Of a stretch of 39,341 nt of DNA, positions 6,364 to 11,532 are shown one piece after another. This stretch comes from a virus: positions 1 to 39,341 of IMG/VR virus record IMGVR_UViG_3300047550_003771; one strand, given 5' to 3'. A program made the translations under genes and the position numbers. The notes under the pieces are model-generated. The model saw only the letters and a program-made list of their open reading frames with translations. It had not been told where the DNA came from and made no database searches. Numbering within the stretch: position 1 is the stretch's first letter; each line of letters begins with the position of its first letter.

Positions 6364-6391
6364 AGTCCTAGTTGTGTTGTGTTAGCTGTGT

Positions 6392-6442
6392 ACTTAGGAC
6401 TTACATCACATAACACTAGTGTGATAATGTGAATGCCTAAGT
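6392..6442 (-). promoter_or_regulatory. structured leader element, family A copy 5 (extended inner stem)
   Basis: Minus-strand RNA: outer stem ACTTAGG/CCTAAGT (7 pairs), then CA-(U bulge)-UCACAU pairing with AUGUGA-UG, a self-complementary apical part (ACACTAGTGT), and the conserved unpaired UAAGU. The stems differ in sequence from the other A copies but keep the pairing and the bulge, which is covariation evidence. It starts 1 base after the stop at 6444 and ends 28 bases before ATG 6363. Confidence 0.7.
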
Positions 6443-6443
6443 G

Positions 6444-6725
6444 TTAGATCATGCCCAGTATACGCAGCCAGCTATGCGGATGATCTGGTTCCACCTCATC
6501 TTCACCTGGTGTCATGCATACGGAATCAAACGTCCATTCCTCGATTTCTTCCATCGTTGGAACTGGAGTCCATTCCTTACACCACATGATGTGAGGCCAG
6601 CCATCACGCATCTCAACCTTACGGTTGCACAGTGATGTGTCCACTGGTTCTGCAGCTTCTTCTGGTGTCATGGGCTGATAGCCCATTAGATCACCAATCA
6701 GTTGTTGCTCAAGGGATAGTGCCAT
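6444..6725 (-). CDS. hypothetical 93-residue acidic protein
   Basis: From ATG 6725 (MALSLEQQLIGDLMGYQPMTPEEAAEP). Acidic, with many Trp and Cys/Met residues (DGWPHIMWCKEWTPVPTMEEIEEWTFDSVCMTPGEDEVEPDHPHSWL). No recognised domain. The 'LIGDLMGYQPMTPEEA' opening reminds me of small cyanophage proteins, without a known function. A hairpin (6759-6788) lies in the leader; an A element follows the stop. Confidence 0.65.
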   Translation of the reverse strand: MALSLEQQLIGDLMGYQPMTPEEAAEPVDTSLCNRKVEMRDGWPHIMWCKEWTPVPTMEEIEEWTFDSVCMTPGEDEVEPDHPHSWLRILGMI

Positions 6726-6758
6726 GGTGTTGTGTTAAATAGCAGTGGGTTGTGTAGC

Positions 6759-6788
6759 AGGTAGGCCAGTATCTATCTGGCATTACCT
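6759..6788 (-). promoter_or_regulatory. leader hairpin (element F) before the 6444-6725 gene
   Basis: Minus-strand RNA: AGGTA/TACCT outer stem, small internal loop, GCCAG/CTGGC inner stem, 7-base loop ATAGATA. It starts 5 bases after the stop at 6794 and ends 33 bases before ATG 6725, the same placement as the repeated families, but it is a single copy. Confidence 0.5.
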
Positions 6789-6793
6789 GGTAA

Positions 6794-7033
6794 TTACTTT
6801 GGATCTTGAATGATCCAGCCAGTGTAATTATCTGAGCTTCTATCCACAGTTATAAGCTTCTTCTCTTCTAAAGCTTCTATCGCACGCAAGTAGTCTTGCA
6901 TGCGGGTTGATTGCATTGGCATCTTTGGAACAAAGCATACGGCATGCTTGTTCTTCTTCTTATGATTCAAGTAGTACAGATATAGATTACGCTGATTGAT
7001 TGTGAGGTTCTGTCCGATTGTTTGCATTGGCAT
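6794..7033 (-). CDS. small winged-helix-like protein, 79 residues
   Basis: The start is set at ATG 7033, which gives a TAATG junction with the upstream gene (MPMQTIGQNLTINQRNLYLYYLNHKKKNKH). The middle reads RMQDYLRAIEALEEKKLITVDRSSDNYTGWII, which has the shape of a winged helix: recognition helix, then 'Lekkli' and a beta wing. A DNA-binding role is inferred from this shape only. Confidence 0.6.
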   Translation of the reverse strand: MPMQTIGQNLTINQRNLYLYYLNHKKKNKHAVCFVPKMPMQSTRMQDYLRAIEALEEKKLITVDRSSDNYTGWIIQDPK

Positions 7034-7484
7034 TAGCAATAGTAAGGACGTTCTTGTGGGTACGGCTTGGCGTACTCAACGTCGAAGTTAACACACCAGG
7101 CGTTCCATCCGAGATAGTCTTTGCGATTACCAAGTTGCTCTTCGGTTTCCGCTTCGGCGCGGATGGCTTCTCTGATTGCTTGCTTCTTGGAGAAGACGCA
7201 GATCGTCTTGAGCGGCCAGCCGGTTTCGTAGTACCAACCTCCTTCTTCTGGTCCTCCGTATGCAGTGTTGCATTCGTAGACACAGATGGTGGTTGGTTCT
7301 CTGCCAACACACTCTTTGAATGTGTTGTAGACAGCGATCCACTTACGTGCTGCTGCTGTTGATTGCTTGGTGCTAGACATGATCCAATCTCCGTGATGAT
7401 GAGTGAAATGATTGTGAGCAGGATGATGATGATGTCGCCATCATCCCATGCTTGCTCAAAGGTGTAGTCATGTTTGGTCATCAT
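6987..7484 (-). CDS. possible small membrane protein overprinted on its neighbours
   Basis: From ATG 7484 (MMTKHDYTFEQAWDDGDIIIILLTIISLIITEIGS): an acidic N-terminus followed by one clear membrane helix of about 20 residues. The start overlaps the upstream stop by 17 bases, as is normal here. After residue 35 the frame stays open for another 130 residues across the whole 7033-7380 gene. That part is Ser/Pro/Thr/Lys-rich and looks like an out-of-frame reading of the other gene. The N-terminal part is plausible as a gene; the long tail may be real overprinting or an accident of lacking a stop. Confidence 0.35.
   Translation of the reverse strand: MMTKHDYTFEQAWDDGDIIIILLTIISLIITEIGSCLAPSNQQQQHVSGSLSTTHSKSVLAENQPPSVSTNATLHTEDQKKEVGTTKPAGRSRRSASSPRSKQSEKPSAPKRKPKSNLVIAKTISDGTPGVLTSTLSTPSRTHKNVLTIANANANNRTEPHNQSA
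7033..7380 (-). CDS. conserved phage protein with 'YGGPEEGGWYY' motif, 115 residues
   Basis: From ATG 7380. Sequence features: CVYECNTAYGGPEEGGWYYETGWPLKTICVFSKKQAIREA, then a helix EAETEEQLGNRKDYLGWN and the end EYAKPYPQERPYYC. The 'YGGPEEGGW.y..G.p' element recurs in small proteins of many phages; the function is unknown to me. It is coupled to the downstream gene by TAATG. It lies entirely inside another open frame on the same strand. This frame has the more natural composition and is preferred. Local G+C is higher than around it. Confidence 0.7.
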   Translation of the reverse strand: MSSTKQSTAAARKWIAVYNTFKECVGREPTTICVYECNTAYGGPEEGGWYYETGWPLKTICVFSKKQAIREAIRAEAETEEQLGNRKDYLGWNAWCVNFDVEYAKPYPQERPYYC

Positions 7485-7599
7485 AAACCTCCGGTTGGTT
7501 GAGTTCTTCCCTCATTGCTTCTTCTTGCTCATAGGCAAGATCAGCTAATGCATCTAATGCATCAGAAGGAATGTCATTTTCAAATTGATTTGGATCCAT
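7468..7599 (-). CDS. hypothetical 43-residue acidic peptide
   Basis: ATG 7599 to TGA 7468 encodes MDPNQFENDIPSDALDALADLAYEQEEAMREE and a polar end. It is acidic and helical. It is placed 29 bases after a family A element, exactly where a gene start is expected, and its end overlaps the next start by 17 bases. No known family. Confidence 0.55.
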   Translation of the reverse strand: MDPNQFENDIPSDALDALADLAYEQEEAMREELNQPEVYDDQT

Positions 7600-7627
7600 T
7601 GCAGTAAACTTGTGTGAGTTGTAAACA

Positions 7628-7659
7628 ACCTGGGACTTACACCATAAGGATGCCCAGGT
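7628..7659 (-). promoter_or_regulatory. structured leader element, family A copy 3
   Basis: Minus-strand RNA: outer stem ACCTGGG/CCCAGGT (7 pairs), CA-(U bulge)-CC, loop UUAU, GG-UG, unpaired UAAGU. It starts 1 base after the stop at 7661 and ends 29 bases before ATG 7599. Confidence 0.7.
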
Positions 7660-7660
7660 A

Positions 7661-8038
7661 TTAACGATGCATCAGGCGGTTACCAAACTTGAATGGGTAA
7701 CCAGAATCACCTGATGGTTCCTTGTAAGACTTGTAGGTTACAATACGCCACACAGATGATATCTCAATGCGATAGTCACCTGCAATGGAATGTAATGTCT
7801 CACCTAGTGCTTTGCGTTTTCTGATGTCAGAGATCTGATCATCAGATAGAAAGCCACGTACACGTCCACGTTTCACCGGATCTTGTGTCAGTGGTGGACG
7901 TTGTCTTGTACGTTTGAGTGCAGCTGGAATTGAACCAGGCTTGCAATTGACAATCTGTGCGATTGTGTCATAGCAATAACCCTGTGTTCTCAGCTGCCAA
8001 ATACGATCTTCTTTGAGGATCGAAATACGTCCTTTCAT
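7661..8038 (-). CDS. DNA-binding protein with two helix-turn-helix segments, 125 residues
   Basis: From ATG 8038. Two helix-turn-helix-like units are visible: residues 9-44 (KEDRIWQLRTQGYCYDTIAQIVNCKPGSI) and 64-102 (LSDDQISDIRKRKALGETLHSIAGDYRIEISSVWRIV), joined by a basic Pro/Arg linker. The second matches the resolvase/NUMOD-like helix-turn-helix often fused to homing endonucleases or found alone in phage regulators. No nuclease or recombinase domain is attached. It could be a transcription regulator of this module. No Shine-Dalgarno sequence; it follows an A element at 17 bases. Confidence 0.65.
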   Translation of the reverse strand: MKGRISILKEDRIWQLRTQGYCYDTIAQIVNCKPGSIPAALKRTRQRPPLTQDPVKRGRVRGFLSDDQISDIRKRKALGETLHSIAGDYRIEISSVWRIVTYKSYKEPSGDSGYPFKFGNRLMHR

Positions 8039-8054
8039 AGGAGGAGTTGTGATT

Positions 8055-8094
8055 TGCTGGGACTTACACCATGTATATCCATGGATGCCCAGCA
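8055..8094 (-). promoter_or_regulatory. structured leader element, family A copy 4
   Basis: Minus-strand RNA: outer stem TGCTGGG/CCCAGCA (7 pairs), CA-(U bulge)-CCAUG pairing with CAUGG-UG, loop GAUAUA, unpaired UAAGU. A second small hairpin (ATTCC/GGAAT enclosing AAC/GTT, about 8105-8135) lies between it and the upstream stop at 8144. It ends 17 bases before ATG 8038. Confidence 0.7.
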
Positions 8095-8143
8095 GTTAAT
8101 TGGATTCCTGATAAACGTTAGTTACCTGGAATACTAATAAAGC

Positions 8144-8494
8144 TCATAGGTATAAATACCTACCAGCCCAGTCAGCTCTGCGTAGACACTCAGCAAATGA
8201 AGTGTCATCCAGCAGATTGTACCTGACGTGCTTAGCAGGTGCTTTCCAGCTAGCTGGTTTGTACATGGCACCAGTCTGACGACTGATGAATGCATGCACC
8301 GATGTACCAGTACCTTGCCTCATAATGAGCTTGTAATACCTGGTACCTTTGCGAATCTCAAAGGACAAGTAATGAGTATCACTTGGATGTCCATAGTTTC
8401 GTCTGCTGTATTCATCAAACTGTTTGATGAGTGCAGTAATAAGCTGCTGCAGACGTTCTTCAATTAGTGCAGTGTTAACGCTTAATGTTGTCAT
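8144..8494 (-). CDS. conserved cyanophage-type protein, 116 residues
   Basis: The start is set at ATG 8494 (MTTLSVNTALIEERLQQLI); the longer frame upstream has no support. After an N-terminal helix comes a beta-rich body: SFEIRKGTRYYKLIMRQGTGTSVHAFISRQTGAMYKPASWKAPAKHVRYNLLD. The 'GtkYyki....gsvhaFv...tG.vyk.aSWkaPak.vryNL' pattern is one I associate with a very common small protein of cyanophages and other phages. Function unknown. The start overlaps the end of the upstream membrane protein gene by 20 bases. Confidence 0.7.
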   Translation of the reverse strand: MTTLSVNTALIEERLQQLITALIKQFDEYSRRNYGHPSDTHYLSFEIRKGTRYYKLIMRQGTGTSVHAFISRQTGAMYKPASWKAPAKHVRYNLLDDTSFAECLRRADWAGRYLYL

Positions 8495-8675
8495 GGTTCT
8501 GTGTTGAGTTGATGTTGGTAATGTCAATGCCTACCAGTGCAGGCACTGTAATGCAGGCAATGACAAGTGCAAAGGCAACAACCATCACCTGACTTACGGC
8601 TCGAGTCTTAGGAGACTCACCATAAGAATCGAGGTGTACATAGCGGTTGTTGCCTAGATAAACAATGTGTTTCAT
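8475..8675 (-). CDS. small single-pass membrane protein, 66 residues
   Basis: The start is set at ATG 8675 (MKHIVYLGNNRYVHLDSYGE), 1 base after the upstream stop; an ATG three codons earlier is possible. A membrane helix lies at about residues 32-52 (SQVMVVAFALVIACITVPALVGI). The N-terminal part is polar with a strand-like VYLGNNRYVHLDSY. Function unknown; it overlaps the next gene by 20 bases. Confidence 0.6.
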   Translation of the reverse strand: MKHIVYLGNNRYVHLDSYGESPKTRAVSQVMVVAFALVIACITVPALVGIDITNINSTQNHDNIKR

Positions 8676-8676
8676 G

Positions 8677-8940
8677 TCAAGCATCAAGAATGTAACGGCA
8701 TGCAGTTAAACGATTAGGTATTCTGTAATCTTCTACCTCATCAGATATTATCCATTCACCTCCTATATCTATACATAAACAACAATGTCCAGTTTCAAAA
8801 TACTTCTTGATTTGCTCTGGTGTTGCTACCCAGTGCATATATATTGCACTGGATGTGCACGTTATGTAATAGTCGCTTTGAGAAATACCAAACTCAGCAC
8901 AAGCTTCGTCGATATCATGTTGATCAATTGATAATCCCAT
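8677..8940 (-). CDS. hypothetical 87-residue protein
   Basis: The start is set at ATG 8940 (MGLSIDQHDIDEACAEFGISQSDYYITCTSSAIYMHW), because the in-frame sequence further upstream is the B1 RNA element. The body continues VATPEQIKKYFETGHCCLCIDIGGEWIISDEVEDYRIPNRL. No known motif; two Cys pairs are not arranged as a zinc site. No Shine-Dalgarno sequence; the leader is C/A-rich. Confidence 0.6.
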   Translation of the reverse strand: MGLSIDQHDIDEACAEFGISQSDYYITCTSSAIYMHWVATPEQIKKYFETGHCCLCIDIGGEWIISDEVEDYRIPNRLTACRYILDA

Positions 8941-8965
8941 GTGTTGAGATGTTGGGTAAACTGTG

Positions 8966-9026
8966 TGCAGGATGTTGAGTCCTGCAGAAAACCCACCCAT
9001 CTAACGATGGGCAGGGTTTAGTGCAG
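8966..9026 (-). promoter_or_regulatory. structured leader element, family B copy 1
   Basis: Minus-strand RNA: UUUCUGCAC, then hairpin a (AAACCC/GGGTTT with inner CCCATC-GTTA-GATGGG), then hairpin b (GCAGGA-CTCAACA-TCCTGC). The first CUGCA could compete for the GCAG of hairpin b. It begins 3 bases after the stop at 9030 and ends 25 bases before ATG 8940. Confidence 0.65.
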
Positions 9027-9029
9027 AAA

Positions 9030-9428
9030 TCAGAATGGAATTTCTTCCAGCGTTGGCACAGCTGTTGCTACTGCCTCAGGTTTCTGCTCTGGCTTGGAAC
9101 CAAAGACATAACCTATGCAACGGACCTGTAGCTCAGGATGCTTCAGTGGTACAAGCTCATCCTCTTTCATGTAGAAAGCACGGATGCCCTTGATGTTACC
9201 ACTGATGGTAAGCTCCTGACCAACCACAAGGTTACCGTTGCGGTAGGCAGTTAAGAGACCGTTGCCATTCGTAAAACGAATCCGTAGATCCGTTGTCTCA
9301 GACAACGTGTGCATCAACGTAACAGCAAGAAATTCTTTGCCGTCATAATTGACAGCTTCCATGTATGCAATGCGTCCGTGAAAGACGACTTGCTGGAAGT
9401 CTGCATACTTCTTGATGGCTTCAGTCAT
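9030..9428 (-). CDS. single-stranded DNA-binding-like OB-fold protein with IPF tail
   Basis: The start is set at ATG 9428 (MTEAIKKYADFQQVVFHGRIAYMEAV), since the longer frame only reads through the B2 element. The protein has 132 residues. The sequence FHGRIAYMEAVNYDGKEFLAVTLMHTLS...LRIRFTNGNGLL...GQELTISGNIKGIRAFYMK reads as the strands of an OB fold, close in order to a short SSB. It ends LEEIPF, like the acidic 'DDDIPF' tip with which bacterial SSBs recruit repair proteins. The linker is Glu/Pro/Ala-rich, as in SSBs. An SSB-type function in phage replication is likely but inferred. Confidence 0.6.
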   Translation of the reverse strand: MTEAIKKYADFQQVVFHGRIAYMEAVNYDGKEFLAVTLMHTLSETTDLRIRFTNGNGLLTAYRNGNLVVGQELTISGNIKGIRAFYMKEDELVPLKHPELQVRCIGYVFGSKPEQKPEAVATAVPTLEEIPF

Positions 9429-9454
9429 GGTTAGTGCTGAGTTGTGCTGTGGTG

Positions 9455-9518
9455 TACAGGATGTTAAGTCCTGTAGAAAACCCACCTATCACATGGAATA
9501 GGTAGGGTTAAGTACAGG
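9455..9518 (-). promoter_or_regulatory. structured leader element, family B copy 2
   Basis: Minus-strand RNA: UUCCUGUAC, hairpin a (AACCC/GGGTT with inner ACCTAT/ATAGGT), hairpin b (ACAGGA-CTTAACA-TCCTGT). Compared with copy 1 the first pair of hairpin b changes from G-C to A-T on both sides. It ends 26 bases before ATG 9428. Confidence 0.65.
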
Positions 9519-9520
9519 AA

Positions 9521-9772
9521 TCAATCCTCGTGGTTCTTCAACCACTTGATGAGTGCACGGTTTAATTCAACCTTGCGCTCCAAGATCACCACAAAGGGTG
9601 TAAGTTCCTGGAACTCTGCTGTCCCATCTTGCCACTTGAAGTAAAGATCAAGTGCTGCCTGACGGCAGTCCTCAATCTCTGCATCAATAGCAGGATGGGC
9701 AGGCGTTGAATCCCTACGTGCCAGCAACCTGGCATCTTGGGTCAACAGATATTCAACACTTGCAGGAGACAT
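9521..9772 (-). CDS. hypothetical 83-residue helical protein
   Basis: From ATG 9772 with AGGA 4 bases upstream. Mostly helical and amphipathic: SVEYLLTQDARLLARRDSTPAHP, AIDAEIEDCRQAALDLYFKWQDG, and a last helix VVILERKVELNRALIKWLKNHED. It resembles small phage proteins of unknown role. Elements B2 and B3 flank it. Confidence 0.6.
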   Translation of the reverse strand: MSPASVEYLLTQDARLLARRDSTPAHPAIDAEIEDCRQAALDLYFKWQDGTAEFQELTPFVVILERKVELNRALIKWLKNHED

Positions 9773-9799
9773 AGTCCTAGTTGGGTTGAGTTGAATTGG

Positions 9800-9850
9800 T
9801 GCAGACGTGAGGTCTGCAGAAACCCTTGTGTTACCACAAGGGAATGTGCA
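9800..9850 (-). promoter_or_regulatory. structured leader element, family B copy 3
   Basis: Minus-strand RNA: UUUGCAC, hairpin a CCCTTGTG-GTAA-CACAAGGG (8 perfect pairs, GNRA-type loop), hairpin b GCAGAC-CTCAC-GTCTGC. The last two pairs of hairpin b differ from copy 1 on both strands. It lies between the stop at 9855 and ATG 9772. Confidence 0.7.
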
Positions 9851-9854
9851 AACG

Positions 9855-10061
9855 TCAGTGCTTGTCTAAGTACTTATCAGCAATGCAGTAGTAGCTCTCA
9901 CCAACTACACTCCTAACCATCACAAGTGAATGATTAGGTTTGCTCGGACATACAGCTATCTGATGCTTGTTGATCATCTTCTGTCCAGCAATGGACAGAA
10001 GAAAGCCTAGTCCGTTGCCAATAGCAATGGCAACTACTGCTCTAGTAAAATCGTTCTTCAC
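9855..10061 (-). CDS. small membrane protein, 68 residues, GTG start
   Basis: The GTG at 10061 overlaps the upstream stop as GTGA. Residues 8-27 (AVVAIAIGNGLGFLLSIAGQ) form a membrane helix behind a short basic N-terminus. The rest (INKHQIAVCPSKPNHSLVMVRSVVGESYYCIADKYLDKH) is polar with two Cys and would lie on one side of the membrane. No known family. Confidence 0.6.
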   Translation of the reverse strand: MKNDFTRAVVAIAIGNGLGFLLSIAGQKMINKHQIAVCPSKPNHSLVMVRSVVGESYYCIADKYLDKH

Positions 10062-10243
10062 TTCTTGGCTCCAGGGATAACAAATGCAGCATCATTAGGC
10101 ATGATGAGTGCAGCCGCACGAATGCGGTACTCATCTACCTTCTCATTAAGCTGCTGCTTGGTAGGTACCTTGATCTGCTCCACTACTGATGCAGTAGCAT
10201 GGAGCAAACCGCCAATGTTCTTACGAATGTTGAGTGCAGTCAC
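10058..10243 (-). CDS. hypothetical 61-residue helical protein, GTG start
   Basis: GTG at 10243 (MTALNIRKNIGGLLHATASVVEQIKVPTKQQLNEKVDEYRIRAAALIM). Helical, with a moderately hydrophobic N-terminus and a charged middle. It starts 21 bases after element B4 without a Shine-Dalgarno sequence and ends in a GTGA overlap with the membrane protein gene, so the two are probably made together. Confidence 0.55.
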   Translation of the reverse strand: MTALNIRKNIGGLLHATASVVEQIKVPTKQQLNEKVDEYRIRAAALIMPNDAAFVIPGAKK

Positions 10244-10264
10244 GAGTTAAGTTGTGCTGTGGGA

Positions 10265-10316
10265 TACAGGATGTTGAGTCCTGCAAGAAACCCTGATTAC
10301 TCAGGGCTTGATGCAG
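10265..10316 (-). promoter_or_regulatory. structured leader element, family B copy 4
   Basis: Minus-strand RNA: UUUCUGCAU, hairpin a CCCTGA-GTAA-TCAGGG (GNRA-type loop), hairpin b GCAGGA-CTCAACA-TCCTGT (outer pair G-T). It begins 3 bases after the stop at 10,320. Confidence 0.65.
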
Positions 10317-10319
10317 AAA

Positions 10320-10529
10320 TCAGAATACAACAACACTTTCGTGCTGCATCCATTCATTGAAAGACATTGCAACCAATACTGGTTTTGGCACTTCGGCTCC
10401 GCAGTCGGCATGAAGTTGCCACTCCTCAGCCAACTGTAATACTTGCTGAGCAGCCGCCTCCTCAGTTGCATGCATACCAACAACGTTGCCGTTGGAAACA
10501 ACAACGAAACAGTTCTTGATCATGGACAT
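10320..10529 (-). CDS. hypothetical 69-residue protein
   Basis: From ATG 10,529 (MSMIKNCFVVVSNGNVVGMHATEEAAAQQVLQLAEEWQ); ATG 10,523 is equally possible. The pattern of strand (CFVVVSNGNVVGMHA), helix (TEEAAAQQVLQLAEEW) and strand (VLVAMSFNEW) is that of a small alpha/beta protein. The next gene upstream (YSLHNNRLYPTRKSAEEAMAVLQAK) has a similar strand-helix layout, so they may be distant relatives. Function unknown. Confidence 0.55.
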   Translation of the reverse strand: MSMIKNCFVVVSNGNVVGMHATEEAAAQQVLQLAEEWQLHADCGAEVPKPVLVAMSFNEWMQHESVVVF

Positions 10530-10542
10530 TGACTTGAGCTAA

Positions 10543-10605
10543 GCCACCCTCAGTGGGTGGCAATAACTGGGGCAGGGTTTGCACCTGCCCACCCGCTTGT
10601 ACGGA
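10543..10605 (-). promoter_or_regulatory. structured leader element, family C copy 1
   Basis: Minus-strand RNA starting at the stop codon of the upstream gene: TGATCCGT..AAGCGGGT, hairpin 1 GGGCAGG-TGCAAAC-CCTGCCC, linker CAGTTATT, hairpin 2 GCCACCC-ACTGA-GGGTGGC. The hairpin 1 loop resembles the T-loop of tRNA. It ends 14 bases before ATG 10,529. Confidence 0.65.
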
Positions 10606-10854
10606 TCAGCTGTCAGCAAGTTGCATAACAACAATGCTGAAAGTAAGGAAGAACCGTGAGCGATAATCGCAGTGGCGATCACCACACTCACAGGGATTGG
10701 TTTCCCAATCTTCTTGTTCCTTTACAATTGCTTTGGCTTGCAAAACAGCCATAGCTTCTTCTGCACTCTTACGAGTGGGATAAAGCCTATTGTTGTGCAA
10801 GCTATAACAGCCGTGGTCCTCAGGACAGCAGCTTTCAATTGCAAAGAGTTCCAC
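10606..10854 (-). CDS. hypothetical 82-residue cysteine-rich protein, GTG start
   Basis: GTG at 10,854 with a good Shine-Dalgarno sequence (AGGAG, 6 bases away). N-terminal MELFAIESCCPEDHGCYSLHNNRLYPTRKSAEEAMAVLQAKAIVKEQED, then a cysteine cluster ETNPCECGDRHCDYR and a hydrophobic end (FFLTFSIVVMQLADS). The C-x-C-x4-C cluster could hold a metal ion. Function unknown. Confidence 0.55.
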   Translation of the reverse strand: MELFAIESCCPEDHGCYSLHNNRLYPTRKSAEEAMAVLQAKAIVKEQEDWETNPCECGDRHCDYRSRFFLTFSIVVMQLADS

Positions 10855-10876
10855 AGGAATCTCCTGCGTGTGCGGT

Positions 10877-10945
10877 GCCTATCTCCGCTGGAGGCAATAA
10901 CGGCGCCAGGGATTTGCACCCTGGTCAAGACCTTCACGCCGCTAA
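10877..10945 (-). promoter_or_regulatory. structured leader element, family C copy 2
   Basis: Minus-strand RNA: hairpin 1 CCAGGG-TGCAAAT-CCCTGG enclosed by CGGCG/CGCCG, linker CGTTATT, hairpin 2 GCCT...AGGC (CTCC-AGC-GGAG inside). Hairpin 2 is identical to copy 3. Located between the stop at 10,950 and GTG 10,854. Confidence 0.65.
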
Positions 10946-10949
10946 GTTA

Positions 10950-11134
10950 TCAAATTCGATAACCGTTGCCAATGCACCAATCACGGTGCACCTGATCAGC
11001 CTCCTTGGGCCAATCATGGTTAAGACACTGCTTAGCAGTAGCCTTATCCAGCTGATGAACCACCAGCTGGGATCCAACTCCCAGGATGGTTGCATACACA
11101 ATCATCGACACGCCAAAGGTTTTAGCGTTAAACA
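10950..11134 (-). CDS. small exported or membrane-anchored protein with 'HDWP' motif, 61 residues
   Basis: The start is set at ATG 11,134 (MFNAKTFGVSMIVYATILGVGSQLVVHQLD); the frame upstream is the C3 element. A membrane or signal helix spans residues 7-26. The remainder AKQCLNHDWPKEADQVHRDWCIGNGYRI has two Cys around 'HDWP...H..W'. I recall short proteins of this layout (hydrophobic anchor, then 'C..HDWP....H..wC..nGy') from cyanophages; function unknown. The two Cys suggest a disulfide outside the cytoplasm. Confidence 0.6.
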
Positions 11135-11155
11135 TGGATCTTTCCACGGTGCGGT

Positions 11156-11218
11156 GCCTATCTCCGCTGGAGGCAATAACTGTGGGAGGGTTTGCACCTC
11201 CCAACCCGCTTTGACGGA
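11156..11218 (-). promoter_or_regulatory. structured leader element, family C copy 3
   Basis: Minus-strand RNA from the stop at 11,219: TGATCCGTCAAAGCGGGT, hairpin 1 GGGAGG-TGCAAAC-CCTCCC, linker ACAGTTATT, hairpin 2 GCCTCC-AGC-GGAG..GGC. Hairpin 1 differs from copies 1 and 2 in paired positions while keeping the loop. It ends 21 bases before ATG 11,134. Confidence 0.65.
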
Positions 11219-11446
11219 TCAGCTCTCCAGCATCTCGTCCACGTAGGACTTAATGACCTGGAGCTGGTCTCGATTAAGTGTCTGGCTACGGCCATACTCA
11301 AGCAGATCAAGGATCTGCAGCATGACGTTATTGCCAGCCTCTTCACGAGACGGCACGCCACACATGTCAAAAATCTCATCACGTGACATCTCAGTGATGT
11401 CAACGCAACCGACTTGACGCACGGTGGCGATAACGGTGTTGGTCAC
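11219..11446 (-). CDS. hypothetical 75-residue helical protein, GTG start
   Basis: GTG at 11,446 (MTNTVIATVRQVGCVDITEM) with AGGAG 6 bases upstream. The rest is helical and acidic: SRDEIFDMCGVPSREEAGNNVMLQILDLLEYGRSQTLNRDQLQVIKSYVDEMLES. No known motif. A6 lies 17 bases upstream and C3 follows directly after the stop. Confidence 0.6.
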   Translation of the reverse strand: MTNTVIATVRQVGCVDITEMSRDEIFDMCGVPSREEAGNNVMLQILDLLEYGRSQTLNRDQLQVIKSYVDEMLES

Positions 11447-11463
11447 GATGTTCTCCTGGTGAG

Positions 11464-11497
11464 CTTGGACTTACACTGCGGAATTGCAGCTGCCAAG
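11464..11497 (-). promoter_or_regulatory. structured leader element, family A copy 6
   Basis: Minus-strand RNA: outer stem CTTGG/CCAAG, CA-(bulged G instead of U)-CUGC pairing with GCAG-UG, loop AAUUCC, unpaired UAAGU. Outer and inner stems differ in sequence from the other copies but keep pairing. It ends 17 bases before GTG 11,446. Confidence 0.65.
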
Positions 11498-11532
11498 ATC
11501 GTGAACGACCGCCGAGTTGTCTGCTACGTTTA

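Noticed and set aside
10870-11202. Cobalamin riboswitch, because GGTGCAAATCC-like strings appear in the C hairpins
   Set aside because: Only the T-loop hairpin is similar. The rest of the cobalamin core and its long multi-helix fold are absent, the elements are under 80 bases, and the downstream genes have no link to cobalamin.
10839-11246. 135-residue plus-strand frame across 10.8-11.2 kb
   Set aside because: It reads through elements C2 and C3 and the complement of two small genes; no support.
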